A DNA stretch of 5,642 bases, taken from an uncultured Oscillospiraceae bacterium. Its GTDB lineage: Bacteria > Bacillota > Clostridia > Oscillospirales > Ruminococcaceae. The notes under the pieces are model-generated. The model was not told the origin of the DNA, ran no database searches, and was given only the letters and a program-made list of their open reading frames with translations. Where the stretch lies: NCBI GenBank assembly GCA_910578965.1, contig CAJTSP010000072.1, positions 1 through 5,642 of the forward strand, written 5' to 3'. Of the stretch, positions 1 through 5,293 are shown in pieces (the stretch's first letter is position 1; every line of letters starts with the position of its first letter). The translations under genes were made by a program, and so were the position numbers.

Positions 1-1114
1 GCCCCAGCCCGCCCGCAAACCGGCGGCTGCCCGAATCGGCCTGATAAAACACATCATACATTTGGGTCAGTTGGGCCTCGGTCATACCGATGCCGGTATC
101 GCAGATGTCCACCACGAGGTTGAGGCCATAGCCCTCGGCCCGGCAACCGATGCGTACATTGACGCCGCCCTCCTCGGTAAACTTGATGGAATTTTCTACC
201 AGGATTTTCAGCACATGCGAGATCTTTTCGGCATCCCCCACCAGCACTGCCGGCATGGTGGGGTCGATGTCAAACACCAGCTCCAGGTGCTGCCGGTTGA
301 CTTGCAGCGCGGTGGAGGTGATTACATCGTTGAGCACTGAGGTAATCATATACTCTTTTTTGGCCGCTACCAAGGTGCCCTCGACAATCTCGGTGTAGTC
401 CAGCATGTTGTTGATCTGGTTGGACAGCCGCTTGCCCGCCATCTTGATCGAGTCCATATCTTCCCGGGCCTCGGGGGACAGATCCCGCCCCAGCGCCACC
501 TCGCTGATGCCGATGACCATATTGATGGGGGTACGCAGCTCGTGGGACACATTGGACAAAAACACCGCATTCTGCTTGCTGGAGGTAACCATGTTTTCAA
601 ATACCCGCTCGTACCGCCTGCGCTGTGCGTTGCGCTGGCCGATCCAGTAGGCAGCCAGCGCCGTGCCGCCAAAGGTTATAGCAACCCCCAGCCCCACCCG
701 GGCAAGAAGCTGCCAGGGTGTGCGGCGGTTGACGGTGTGCAGGATAAGCACCTGGTACGCCAGACTCATCAGATACAGCGTCTCGATGGCGTGCAGGATC
801 CACTTTTTGTTCAGTGCAAAGAGTGCCAGCACCAAAACACAGGCCATAGCCGGCAGCTCAAACAGGCTCTCCTCATGCACCCCAAAGAAAAAGAAACCGG
901 CGAGCATCAGGCTGACGCACAGGTTTTCGTATAGCGTATCCGAGCCGGCCCTTGCAATATGCAAAAACCACACATACAGGCAGCCCAGCACCAAAAGGGG
1001 GATGGTCCAGAGCTCCCATTTCATCACCGCCGTGGCCAGGCAGAGCACCACGCTGAACGCGGTGGCCACCACCGCCAAAAGCAGATGCCGGCCGGTTTGT
1101 TCTTCCGCCCTCAT
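1..1114 (-). CDS. Membrane sensor histidine kinase, 3' end cut by window
   Basis: This is a sensor histidine kinase that would autophosphorylate on a histidine and pass the phosphate to a receiver, probably the one encoded just upstream. The 371 visible residues begin with a hydrophobic region (about residues 10-160) that looks like five or six membrane segments, for example 11-30, 36-53, 65-79, 87-101, 112-126 and 136-159. A basic stretch (QRNAQRRRYER) then leads into a HisKA domain with SHELRTPIN, the phospho-acceptor being His191. The HATPase_c domain follows, with N box VENSIKFT (Asn308), G1 box DTGIG (from Asp339), the FYQAD motif and the start of the G2 glycines (AGGLG, 367-371), where the window ends. 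There is no obvious large extracellular sensor domain, so the signal may be sensed within the membrane. The ATG overlaps the stop of the receiver gene in ATGA, indicating translational coupling. Whether a receiver or Hpt domain follows the kinase core cannot be seen. Confidence 0.93.
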   Translation of the reverse strand, partial: MRAEEQTGRHLLLAVVATAFSVVLCLATAVMKWELWTIPLLVLGCLYVWFLHIARAGSDTLYENLCVSLMLAGFFFFGVHEESLFELPAMACVLVLALFALNKKWILHAIETLYLMSLAYQVLILHTVNRRTPWQLLARVGLGVAITFGGTALAAYWIGQRNAQRRRYERVFENMVTSSKQNAVFLSNVSHELRTPINMVIGISEVALGRDLSPEAREDMDSIKMAGKRLSNQINNMLDYTEIVEGTLVAAKKEYMITSVLNDVITSTALQVNRQHLELVFDIDPTMPAVLVGDAEKISHVLKILVENSIKFTEEGGVNVRIGCRAEGYGLNLVVDICDTGIGMTEAQLTQMYDVFYQADSGSRRFAGGLG

Positions 1115-1476
1115 TCCTTTGCAAACTCCTGTGCAACCCGTTTGAGCAGCTCATTGGGGTGAAAAGGCTTGACCAGATAGTTTGCCGCCCCCAGCCGGAT
1201 GGCGCTCATGACATCCTCCTCCAGCCCGGAAGCGGTTAAAAAGATCACCGGGATGCGGTAGCTGAGCTCCTTCATCTGCTCAAAGGTCTCGATGCCGCTC
1301 ATGCCGGGCATATCAATATCCAGCAACACCATGTCCACCGGCTCGGCCTTGAGCCGGCCCAGCGCCTCCAGCCCCGAGCTGGCCAGCGCCACCTCATAGC
1401 CCTCCTTTTTCAGGATGGTTTTGGTGCGCATCTGGTTCATGCTGTCGTCGTCTACCACTAAAATCCGTTCTTTCAT
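1111..1476 (-). CDS. Stand-alone response regulator receiver protein
   Basis: This is a 121-residue CheY-like receiver domain with no output domain. The acidic pocket is DDD at residues 9-11, the phosphorylated aspartate is Asp53 in VLLDIDMPGMSG, the switch threonine is Thr81 (FLTAS), and the conserved lysine is Lys103 in the VKPF motif. The protein ends 18 residues after Lys103, so it covers a complete receiver fold and nothing more. I chose the ATG at 1476 because AGGAGG sits 7 bases upstream; an in-frame extension to 1542 would run into the T tract of the preceding terminator. Its stop codon overlaps the kinase start by 4 bases, so the two are surely co-translated and are probably partners. 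A single-domain receiver may act by protein-protein contact, as CheY does, or as a phosphate carrier like Spo0F. Which of these applies cannot be told from the sequence. Confidence 0.93.
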   Translation of the reverse strand: MKERILVVDDDSMNQMRTKTILKKEGYEVALASSGLEALGRLKAEPVDMVLLDIDMPGMSGIETFEQMKELSYRIPVIFLTASGLEEDVMSAIRLGAANYLVKPFHPNELLKRVAQEFAKE

Positions 1477-1483
1477 GGCGGAG

Positions 1484-1489
1484 CCTCCT
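1484..1489 (-). promoter_or_regulatory. Ribosome binding site of the receiver gene
   Basis: A perfect AGGAGG lies 7 bases before the ATG at 1476. It fixes the start of the receiver protein at MKERILVVDDD and rules out the longer upstream in-frame reading. No convincing promoter is visible in the roughly 50 bases between the upstream terminator and this site. Confidence 0.85.
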
Positions 1490-1530
1490 GTTGCGTGATA
1501 TGATCCTGTTTTCATCTTATTCGAAACAGC

Positions 1531-1573
1531 CCAAAAAATCAAGAGGGCGGGGGGCCAAAGGCCCCCCGCCCTC
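1531..1573 (-). terminator. Strong intrinsic terminator after the BMP lipoprotein gene
   Basis: A perfect 14-bp inverted repeat (1543-1556 with 1560-1573; arm GAGGGCGGGGGGCC) encloses a 3-base loop. On the minus strand it is followed by GATTTTTTGG. It begins about 20 bases past the lipoprotein stop codon and would end that transcript before the receiver-kinase pair. The opposite strand has no comparable T run directly after the hairpin, so termination should be mainly for minus-strand transcripts. Confidence 0.9.
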
Positions 1574-1592
1574 CCTGGCAGGCAAGACTGTC

Positions 1593-2807
1593 TTACTTGA
1601 TATTCAGGGTAAGGTTGGAGTAATCCTGCTCAAGGTTCTCATAATTGTCGTCGATCTTAACCGAGCCGCCGGCCACCTGGGCAAACAGGCTCTCGTAATC
1701 GGCTACGGTGTAGTTGGCCATAGACCAGGTAGCGGTGGGCAGGCCCACGGCGTTGTCGTCCACGCCAAGGCTGGTGCCGGTGCCGCCGATCTCGCTGAAG
1801 GTGCCGTCGTAGACCTTGGCAACGGCCCACTGCACCGCGTCGGACAGGCCCTTCATGGCGCTGGTAACCACAACGCCCGCCTCGGCCTGGCTGGACTGGT
1901 CAACGTCCACGCCCACAACATAGCCGTCGGTGGCCGAGGCAGCGGCAGAAATGGAGGCGAACATCGAGCCGCCGCAGGCAAACACGACCTCGGTGCCCTG
2001 GTCGTACCAGCCGGTAATCATGGTTTGCAGGTCGGGCGAAGCCTGGAAGGACGCGCCGTACTCCCAGGAATAGTTCATATCAACCTGAACGCCCAGCTCG
2101 GCCGCAGCGGCGTTGGCGCCCTGCACAAAGCCGTAGCCAAACCGGCAGCAGGCGGGGTTGGTGCCGCCGCCGCCGCCCGAGAAGCCCAGCTTGGTAAAGC
2201 CCTCTTTTACAACGGCATAGCCGGCAAAGTAACCGGCCTGCTCCTCCTTAAAGGAGATGCCCGCAACGTTGGCAAGGCTGTTGCCCGCGTCGTCGCTCAA
2301 GGGGTAGCCGTCGATGAAGACAAAGGGCACGTCCGGGAACTCGGCCGCAGCGCGCCGCATAGCGGCCTCCTGCATAAAGCCGGCGCACACAACCACCTCG
2401 GCGCCGCCCTCGACAGCAGCCTTCATGGCGTCATAGCGGTCATCGTCGGTAGCCTGGTCGCCATTGGCGGGCTGATAGTATTTGTAGCTCAGGCCGTTGG
2501 CGGCGGCGTACAGCTTGACGCCGTCGTAGGTGCCCTGGTTGAAGGACTTGTCCTTCAACTGGCCCACGTCGGTGATGAAGGCCACCTGATACTGGCCATC
2601 GGCGCTGGTCATGTTATCGTCGATAGCATCGGCCTCGTTGCCGGCGGGCGCAGCCGGGGCAGCGGGAGTGCTTTCGGCCGGGGTGCTGGCCGCGGGGGTA
2701 CTGGCGGCCGGGGTGCTCGCAGCCGGGGTGCTGGAGGCGCCGCCGCCACAGGCAGCCAAGGACAGGGCCAGCGCGAATGCCAGGGCAAGAGCAAGAATCT
2801 TTTTCAT
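1593..2807 (-). CDS. BMP/PnrA-family substrate-binding lipoprotein, probable nucleoside receptor
   Basis: This 404-residue protein is an extracytoplasmic solute-binding lipoprotein of the BMP (basic membrane protein, PnrA/TmpC/Med) family, whose characterised members bind nucleosides for ABC import. It has a type II signal peptide (MKKILALALAFALALSLAAC) with lipid-acceptor Cys20. A low-complexity linker of STPAA repeats (26-50) and Ala/Pro residues follows, and the periplasmic-binding-protein-like fold starts near residue 74. Family features are DKSFNQG (86-92), EEQAGYFAGYA (188-198), a glycine run (211-215), RFGYGFVQG (222-230), VFACGG (275-280) and GVDVDQS (299-305). I chose the ATG at 2807 because it gives a perfect signal peptide and has AAGGAGAGAG upstream. 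It is transcribed from its own promoter at 2959-2987 and closed by the terminator at 1531-1573. No permease or ATPase gene adjoins it. Nucleoside specificity is inferred from the family and from the deoD and cdd neighbours. Confidence 0.93.
   Translation of the reverse strand: MKKILALALAFALALSLAACGGGASSTPAASTPAASTPAASTPAESTPAAPAAPAGNEADAIDDNMTSADGQYQVAFITDVGQLKDKSFNQGTYDGVKLYAAANGLSYKYYQPANGDQATDDDRYDAMKAAVEGGAEVVVCAGFMQEAAMRRAAAEFPDVPFVFIDGYPLSDDAGNSLANVAGISFKEEQAGYFAGYAVVKEGFTKLGFSGGGGGTNPACCRFGYGFVQGANAAAAELGVQVDMNYSWEYGASFQASPDLQTMITGWYDQGTEVVFACGGSMFASISAAASATDGYVVGVDVDQSSQAEAGVVVTSAMKGLSDAVQWAVAKVYDGTFSEIGGTGTSLGVDDNAVGLPTATWSMANYTVADYESLFAQVAGGSVKIDDNYENLEQDYSNLTLNIK
2658..2732 (-). 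repeat. Five 15-bp tandem repeats encoding STPAA in the lipoprotein linker
   Basis: Five consecutive 15-base units encode STPAA, STPAA, STPAA, STPAE and STPAA (residues 26-50 of the BMP lipoprotein), directly after the lipidated cysteine. Units differ at wobble positions (for example GGGGTGCT, GGGGTACT and GGAGTGCT on the plus strand), so this is not a fresh duplication. The stretch is probably a flexible tether holding the binding domain away from the membrane. Copy number could vary between strains. Confidence 0.85.
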
Positions 2808-2850
2808 GTCTTTGTACTCTCTCCTTCTCATTGTTGCAGAAATGGTCGGA

Positions 2851-2902
2851 CGGGCCGCCGCAGCGGTGCGGCATCCATGCCGCTCCTGCGCCGCACGGCC
2901 CG
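2851..2902 (-). other. Nested imperfect hairpin in the bmp leader
   Basis: Three roughly concentric inverted repeats lie in the untranslated leader. They are an outer 7-bp stem (2851-2857 with 2896-2902, CGGGCCG/CGGCCCG), a middle 4-bp stem (2860-2863 with 2886-2889, GCAG/CTGC) and an inner 7-bp stem (2868-2874 with 2877-2883, GCGGCAT/ATGCCGC, with only 2 bases between the arms, so the innermost pairs must open). The element ends about 25 bases before the ribosome binding site and lacks a T tract, so it is not an ordinary terminator. It does not match the purine riboswitch consensus as I know it. GC richness makes chance pairing possible. Confidence 0.45.
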
Positions 2903-2921
2903 GGCAGGGCCGCGTTTGGAA

Positions 2922-2943
2922 AGGGCCGGGCATGCCCGGCCCT
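2922..2943. promoter_or_regulatory. Perfect 22-bp palindrome just downstream of the bmp promoter
   Basis: This is a perfect, spacer-free palindrome with half-site AGGGCCGGGCA (2922-2932) and its exact complement (2933-2943). It starts about 16 bases downstream of the -10 box, in the early transcribed leader. That position and the even dyad symmetry fit an operator for a dimeric repressor; as RNA it would form a hairpin after opening its central pairs. No T tract follows on either strand. Which protein, if any, binds it is unknown. Confidence 0.5.
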
Positions 2944-2958
2944 GCGGCCATGCCTTAC

Positions 2959-2987
2959 AGTATACCGGGTTTGGGGCAGTTTTTCAA
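2959..2987 (-). promoter_or_regulatory. Sigma70/SigA-type promoter for the BMP lipoprotein gene
   Basis: The -35 box TTGAAA (2987-2982) and the -10 box TATACT (2964-2959) are separated by exactly 17 bases, each matching the consensus at five of six positions. Transcription should begin near 2952, giving a leader of about 145 nt before the ATG at 2807. This is the only convincing promoter I found in the window, and it separates lipoprotein expression from deoD-cdd. Confidence 0.8.
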
Positions 2988-2998
2988 CCAAAATGGCG

Positions 2999-3035
2999 AA
3001 AAAGGGCAGTTTACAATTTGATAACAGGCCCTTTT
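2999..3035 (-). terminator. Candidate terminator downstream of cdd, upstream of the bmp promoter
   Basis: A perfect 8-bp inverted repeat (AAAAGGGC at 3000-3007, GCCCTTTT at 3028-3035) flanks a 20-base AT-rich loop. On the minus strand the last arm ends in TTTTT (3003-2999). It lies about 80 bases after the cdd stop and 12 bases upstream of the bmp -35 box. It could end deoD-cdd transcripts. The long loop and AT-containing stem make it weaker than the other terminators here, and an operator role is also possible. Between it and cdd (3036-3116) I see only a 6-bp GGCCCG/CGGGCC repeat (3061-3066 with 3085-3090) without a T tract. Confidence 0.45.
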
Positions 3036-3116
3036 GCACAGCCGCGCTTTATGCGCTTACGGCCCGCACAGGTAAAGGGCGGTACGGGCCCTAAGAGCGG
3101 CAGGCTCCCGGATATT

Positions 3117-3539
3117 TTACTCTGTTAGGTTTTGGGGCCCAAACCCGTAGGGCAGCAGGGCGCCCAGGGTCGTTTCAATGTAGTCGGTTTCGGTACGGGC
3201 CATGAGCACGGCCAATCCCGGGCCGCCAAACTCGTAAAGCGCCTGCCGGCAGACCCCGCAGGGCCCTGTGACAAGGGTGTTGACCTCCCCCTCCCGGCTG
3301 CCCACCACCGCGATGGCCGCAAACTCGCGCACCCCCTCGCTCACCGCCTTGAACAGGGCGGTCCGCTCGGCACAGTTGGTGGGGCCGTAAGCCGCATTTT
3401 CGATGTTGCAGCCGGTAAACACCTGCCCGTTTTTGGCCAGCAGGGCCGCGCCCACCTTAAAGCGGGAGTAAGGGGCATAGGCCCTTTCGCGGGCGGAAAA
3501 GGCCGCGCGGATCAGGGCGGCTTTGTCGTATTCAGCCAT
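3117..3539 (-). CDS. cdd: Cytidine deaminase, homotetrameric type
   Basis: Cytidine deaminase converts cytidine and deoxycytidine to uridine and deoxyuridine in the cytoplasm for pyrimidine salvage. The 140-residue length fits the short, homotetrameric, Bacillus-like class. The zinc site is complete: Cys56 in the TNCAERTA motif with proton-shuttle Glu58, and Cys94 and Cys97 in PCGVCRQ. Substrate contacts are suggested by YSRFKVGAAL (24-33, Phe27) and by Asn45 and Glu47 in GCNIEN. The C-terminal LLPYGFGP also suits the family. I chose the ATG at 3539 because GGAGG lies 9 bases upstream and the protein then begins at the usual place; an in-frame ATG at 3560 has no ribosome binding site. The gene overlaps the end of deoD by 8 bases, so the two form a translationally coupled salvage pair. 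Confidence 0.97.
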   Translation of the reverse strand: MAEYDKAALIRAAFSARERAYAPYSRFKVGAALLAKNGQVFTGCNIENAAYGPTNCAERTALFKAVSEGVREFAAIAVVGSREGEVNTLVTGPCGVCRQALYEFGGPGLAVLMARTETDYIETTLGALLPYGFGPQNLTE

Positions 3540-4257
3540 CGTATACGGCCTCCAATGCAACCTTCATCATGCTTGTAAAGCTTGTTTGGCGCTCCTCGGG
3601 CGTGGTAATTTCGGGGCTTACAAAGCTGTCCGAGATGGTGAGGAGGCAGGCGGCGCGCCTGCCGAGCTGCCGCGCATTGTGAAAGAGGGCAAAGCTCTCC
3701 ATCTCCACCGCAAGGCAGCCCTTTTGATCCCGCAGGATTTCCCAGTAGAGCGGGCCCTGGGCCGACGTTTCGCGGTAAAAAACATCGCTGGAATGCACGA
3801 TGCCCTCAATGAGCGGGATGCCCTGCGCCGCGGCGCTCTGGCGCAGCAGCCTGTTGAGCTCCTCGCTGGGACGGGTAACGTCCCCTTCAAACCCGCTCTG
3901 GGTTTTGGCGTAGCTGCTCTCGGAGTAAGCGCCGGTGGCGAGCACCACGTCGTAAACCCTGGCGGCAGGGGTATAGCTGCCGGCCGAGCCGATGCGCACG
4001 ATGTTCTCGACCCCGTACCGGCTGTACAGCTCGTAGGAATAGATGCCGATGCTGGGCATGCCCATGCCGCTGCCCATCACGCTGATGGCGCGGCCCTTGT
4101 AAGAGCCGGTGTAGCCCAGCATGCCGCGTACATCGTTTACCAGCACCGGGCCCTCCAAAAAGGCCTCGGCAATAAATTTGGCGCGCAGCGGGTCGCCCGG
4201 CATCAGGACGGTTTTGGCAATCTGGCCGTTTTCGGCGCGGTTGTGGGGAGTAGGCAT
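3532..4257 (-). CDS. deoD: DeoD-type purine nucleoside phosphorylase
   Basis: This enzyme splits purine (deoxy)nucleosides with phosphate to free base and (deoxy)ribose-1-phosphate in the cytoplasm. The 241-residue length and motifs match the hexameric bacterial DeoD family. His5, MPGDPLRAK (19-27, with Gly21 and Arg25), Arg44 in VRGMLG, SGMGMPSIGIYSYEL (63-77) and Arg88/Ser91 in RIGSAGS correspond to E. coli phosphate and nucleoside contacts. VEMES (184-188) supplies the ribose-binding Met186/Glu187, and Asp210 with Arg223 (ERQTSF) correspond to the E. coli catalytic Asp204/Arg217 pair. The ATG at 4257 has AAGGAG 11 bases upstream, slightly long spacing. A strong terminator ends only 38 bases before the start and I see no good promoter between them, so expression may depend on controlled read-through. 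The 3' end overlaps cdd by 8 bases. Confidence 0.97.
   Translation of the reverse strand: MPTPHNRAENGQIAKTVLMPGDPLRAKFIAEAFLEGPVLVNDVRGMLGYTGSYKGRAISVMGSGMGMPSIGIYSYELYSRYGVENIVRIGSAGSYTPAARVYDVVLATGAYSESSYAKTQSGFEGDVTRPSEELNRLLRQSAAAQGIPLIEGIVHSSDVFYRETSAQGPLYWEILRDQKGCLAVEMESFALFHNARQLGRRAACLLTISDSFVSPEITTPEERQTSFTSMMKVALEAVYDG
3549..3553 (-). promoter_or_regulatory. Ribosome binding site of cdd, inside the end of deoD
   Basis: GGAGG lies 9 bases upstream of the ATG at 3539, within the last codons of deoD. It decides the cdd start and means that ribosomes finishing deoD can restart on cdd. Confidence 0.8.
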
Positions 4258-4295
4258 TAGTGGTCACACTCCTTTTTATTGTTTGTGGAGCCGGC

Positions 4296-4318
4296 AAAAA
4301 AACGCCCGCGCGGCGGGC
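4296..4318 (-). terminator. Strong intrinsic terminator immediately upstream of deoD
   Basis: A GC-only 6-bp stem (4304-4309 with 4313-4318, GCCCGC/GCGGGC) with a 3-base loop is followed on the minus strand by G and seven Ts (4302-4296). It would stop transcription from the phosphatase gene. It sits only 38 bases before the deoD start codon, close enough to act as a leader terminator (attenuator) for deoD-cdd as well. Confidence 0.85.
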
Positions 4319-4394
4319 AGGGGGCCGGCCCGGCAGAACGCACAGGGCCCGCCGGCCCTTGAAAAAGCCTCCGGCCCCCTTTGGTCTGGGCCGG
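4319..4394 (-). other. Overlapping inverted repeats with alternative pairings (weak terminator / possible attenuator)
   Basis: The segment 4371-4380 (AGGGGGCCGG on the minus strand) can pair with 4388-4394 (CCGGCCC, 7 bp, 10-base loop), forming a hairpin followed by AGGC and TTTTT, like a weak terminator. It can instead pair with 4319-4328 (CCGGCCCCCT, 10 bp), enclosing a smaller hairpin (4344-4349 with 4354-4359, AGGGCC/GGCCCT). The two pairings exclude each other, and the second abuts the strong terminator at 4296-4318. This may be a regulatory leader or just two stacked terminators in GC-rich DNA. Confidence 0.45.
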
Positions 4395-4402
4395 ACAAAG
4401 GG

Positions 4403-5221
4403 TTATTCCAGGCAGTCGGCTCGCAGCCGCGCAAGGGCGGCGGCGTTTAGCCCATACTCGGCGTCAAAATACCCCTCAAAGCTGCCGTACCGGGCAAGGA
4501 TGGCGTCCAGCGCGGCGTCAAGGTTTTGCTGCAGTACCCCGCCGATGGCCTGCACAAAGGGGGCAAAGCCGGGGTCGGCGGCAAGCTGCCGGGCCATGCG
4601 CTGCCGCAGCCGGGCGGCCTCGCGGGGACGGCAGCGGTTGGTGAGCATAAAATCCTCGGTAACCGTTTCGCGGCTGGCCCCCAGCGCCAGCAGAATCAGC
4701 GCGGCAGCAATGCCGGTACGGTCCTTGCCGGCCGAGCAATGAAAGAGCAGCGGCAGCCGGCGGTTTTGGATTTCGCCAAAGAGCGCCCGGTAGGCCGCAT
4801 TGCCAAAGGGCAGCCGGGCATAGATGCCGCGCATGCTGCGGGCCACCTCCGAAAGCTCGGCCGGGGTGCTGCGGGCAAAGGCGCGGGGATCGTAATTGAT
4901 CTCCCGGCCGGCCTCGTCCAAAATGGCCGAGATGTCGTGCCGGACGACGCCGGGGATTTCCGGGTCGGGCAGGGCGGCCCGCTCCATGGAGGAGCGCAGG
5001 TCGCAGACAGCCTTGACGCCCAGCCCGGCAAAGAGGGCCCGGTCGGCGGGGGTTTCGATCTCGCAGAGCGCGCCGCAGCGGTAAAAAAGCCCGTACCTGA
5101 CCCGGCGCCCGCCCGCAGCGGGCCAGCCGCCCAGCTCACGGAAGTTTTCCGGCCCCTCAAAAGGCAGCGGGGCGCCGGGCGCGGGGTGATGCGGGGGCGT
5201 GCATTCCAAGGTGTTTTGCAT
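4403..5221 (-). CDS. Tyrosine-protein phosphatase, Y_phosphatase3/IphP-like family
   Basis: This 272-residue protein belongs to the bacterial tyrosine or multi-specificity phosphatase family (Pfam Y_phosphatase3 type), which removes phosphate through a cysteine phospho-enzyme. The P-loop HCSAGKDRTG (161-170) carries nucleophile Cys162 and Arg168. The family's N-terminal signature is present as NFRELGGW (26-33), followed by YRCGAL (47-52) and DLRS (74-77) with Glu80. The C-terminal half is helical, with EDFMLTN after the P-loop and an FDAEYGL segment near the end. There is no signal peptide or membrane segment, so it should be cytoplasmic unless secreted by another route. The start at 5221 has AAGGAGG 8 bases upstream. 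It lies 72 bases behind fbp with no clear terminator between them, so read-through from fbp is plausible. The substrate (phosphotyrosine protein, phosphoinositide or small molecule) cannot be inferred. Confidence 0.9.
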   Translation of the reverse strand: MQNTLECTPPHHPAPGAPLPFEGPENFRELGGWPAAGGRRVRYGLFYRCGALCEIETPADRALFAGLGVKAVCDLRSSMERAALPDPEIPGVVRHDISAILDEAGREINYDPRAFARSTPAELSEVARSMRGIYARLPFGNAAYRALFGEIQNRRLPLLFHCSAGKDRTGIAAALILLALGASRETVTEDFMLTNRCRPREAARLRQRMARQLAADPGFAPFVQAIGGVLQQNLDAALDAILARYGSFEGYFDAEYGLNAAALARLRADCLE

Positions 5222-5293
5222 TAAAAAATCCTCCTTTTGGGGGCCCGCACGGCCAAGGGCGGGGCCTGCTGGACGCCCGGCCGGGGCGCGGGC

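Noticed and set aside
1498..1526. Possible promoter TTTCGA-17-TCATAT for the receiver-kinase pair
   Set aside because: Each box matches the consensus at only three of six positions. A promoter is expected in this gap because a terminator precedes it, but this one is too weak to call.
1477..1542. N-terminal extension of the receiver protein by 22 residues
   Set aside because: It would begin in the T tract of the preceding terminator and lacks a ribosome binding site, whereas AGGAGG is correctly spaced from the ATG at 1476.
2808..2951. N-terminal extension of the BMP lipoprotein by 48 residues, upstream of its signal peptide
   Set aside because: It would bury a clear lipoprotein signal peptide inside the protein and would start at the transcription start itself, crossing the palindrome and hairpin. 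The ATG at 2807 gives the canonical lipoprotein start.
2808..2958. Purine riboswitch in the bmp leader
   Set aside because: The position and gene function would fit, but I cannot find the conserved junction sequences of the purine aptamer; the leader is far more GC-rich than those elements.
1491..3128. A 545-codon plus-strand open frame opposite the BMP lipoprotein gene
   Set aside because: Its translation is Gly/Ala/Val-rich low-complexity sequence that mirrors the GC-rich codons of the lipoprotein, matches no family I know, and spans the terminator, promoter and intergenic region. It is an antisense shadow.
3523..4260. A 245-codon plus-strand open frame covering deoD
   Set aside because: It is almost exactly antisense to deoD, whose protein has all the expected catalytic residues; no family motif appears in the plus-strand translation.
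4526..5224. A 232-codon plus-strand open frame covering the phosphatase gene
   Set aside because: It is antisense to a gene with an intact phosphatase P-loop and a perfect ribosome binding site; its translation is low-complexity.
5222..5293. Terminator between fbp and the phosphatase gene
   Set aside because: GC-rich short repeats such as GCCCG/CGGGC are present, but none is followed by a T run on the minus strand; the only T run (5222-5229 region) is the spacer after the ribosome binding site.
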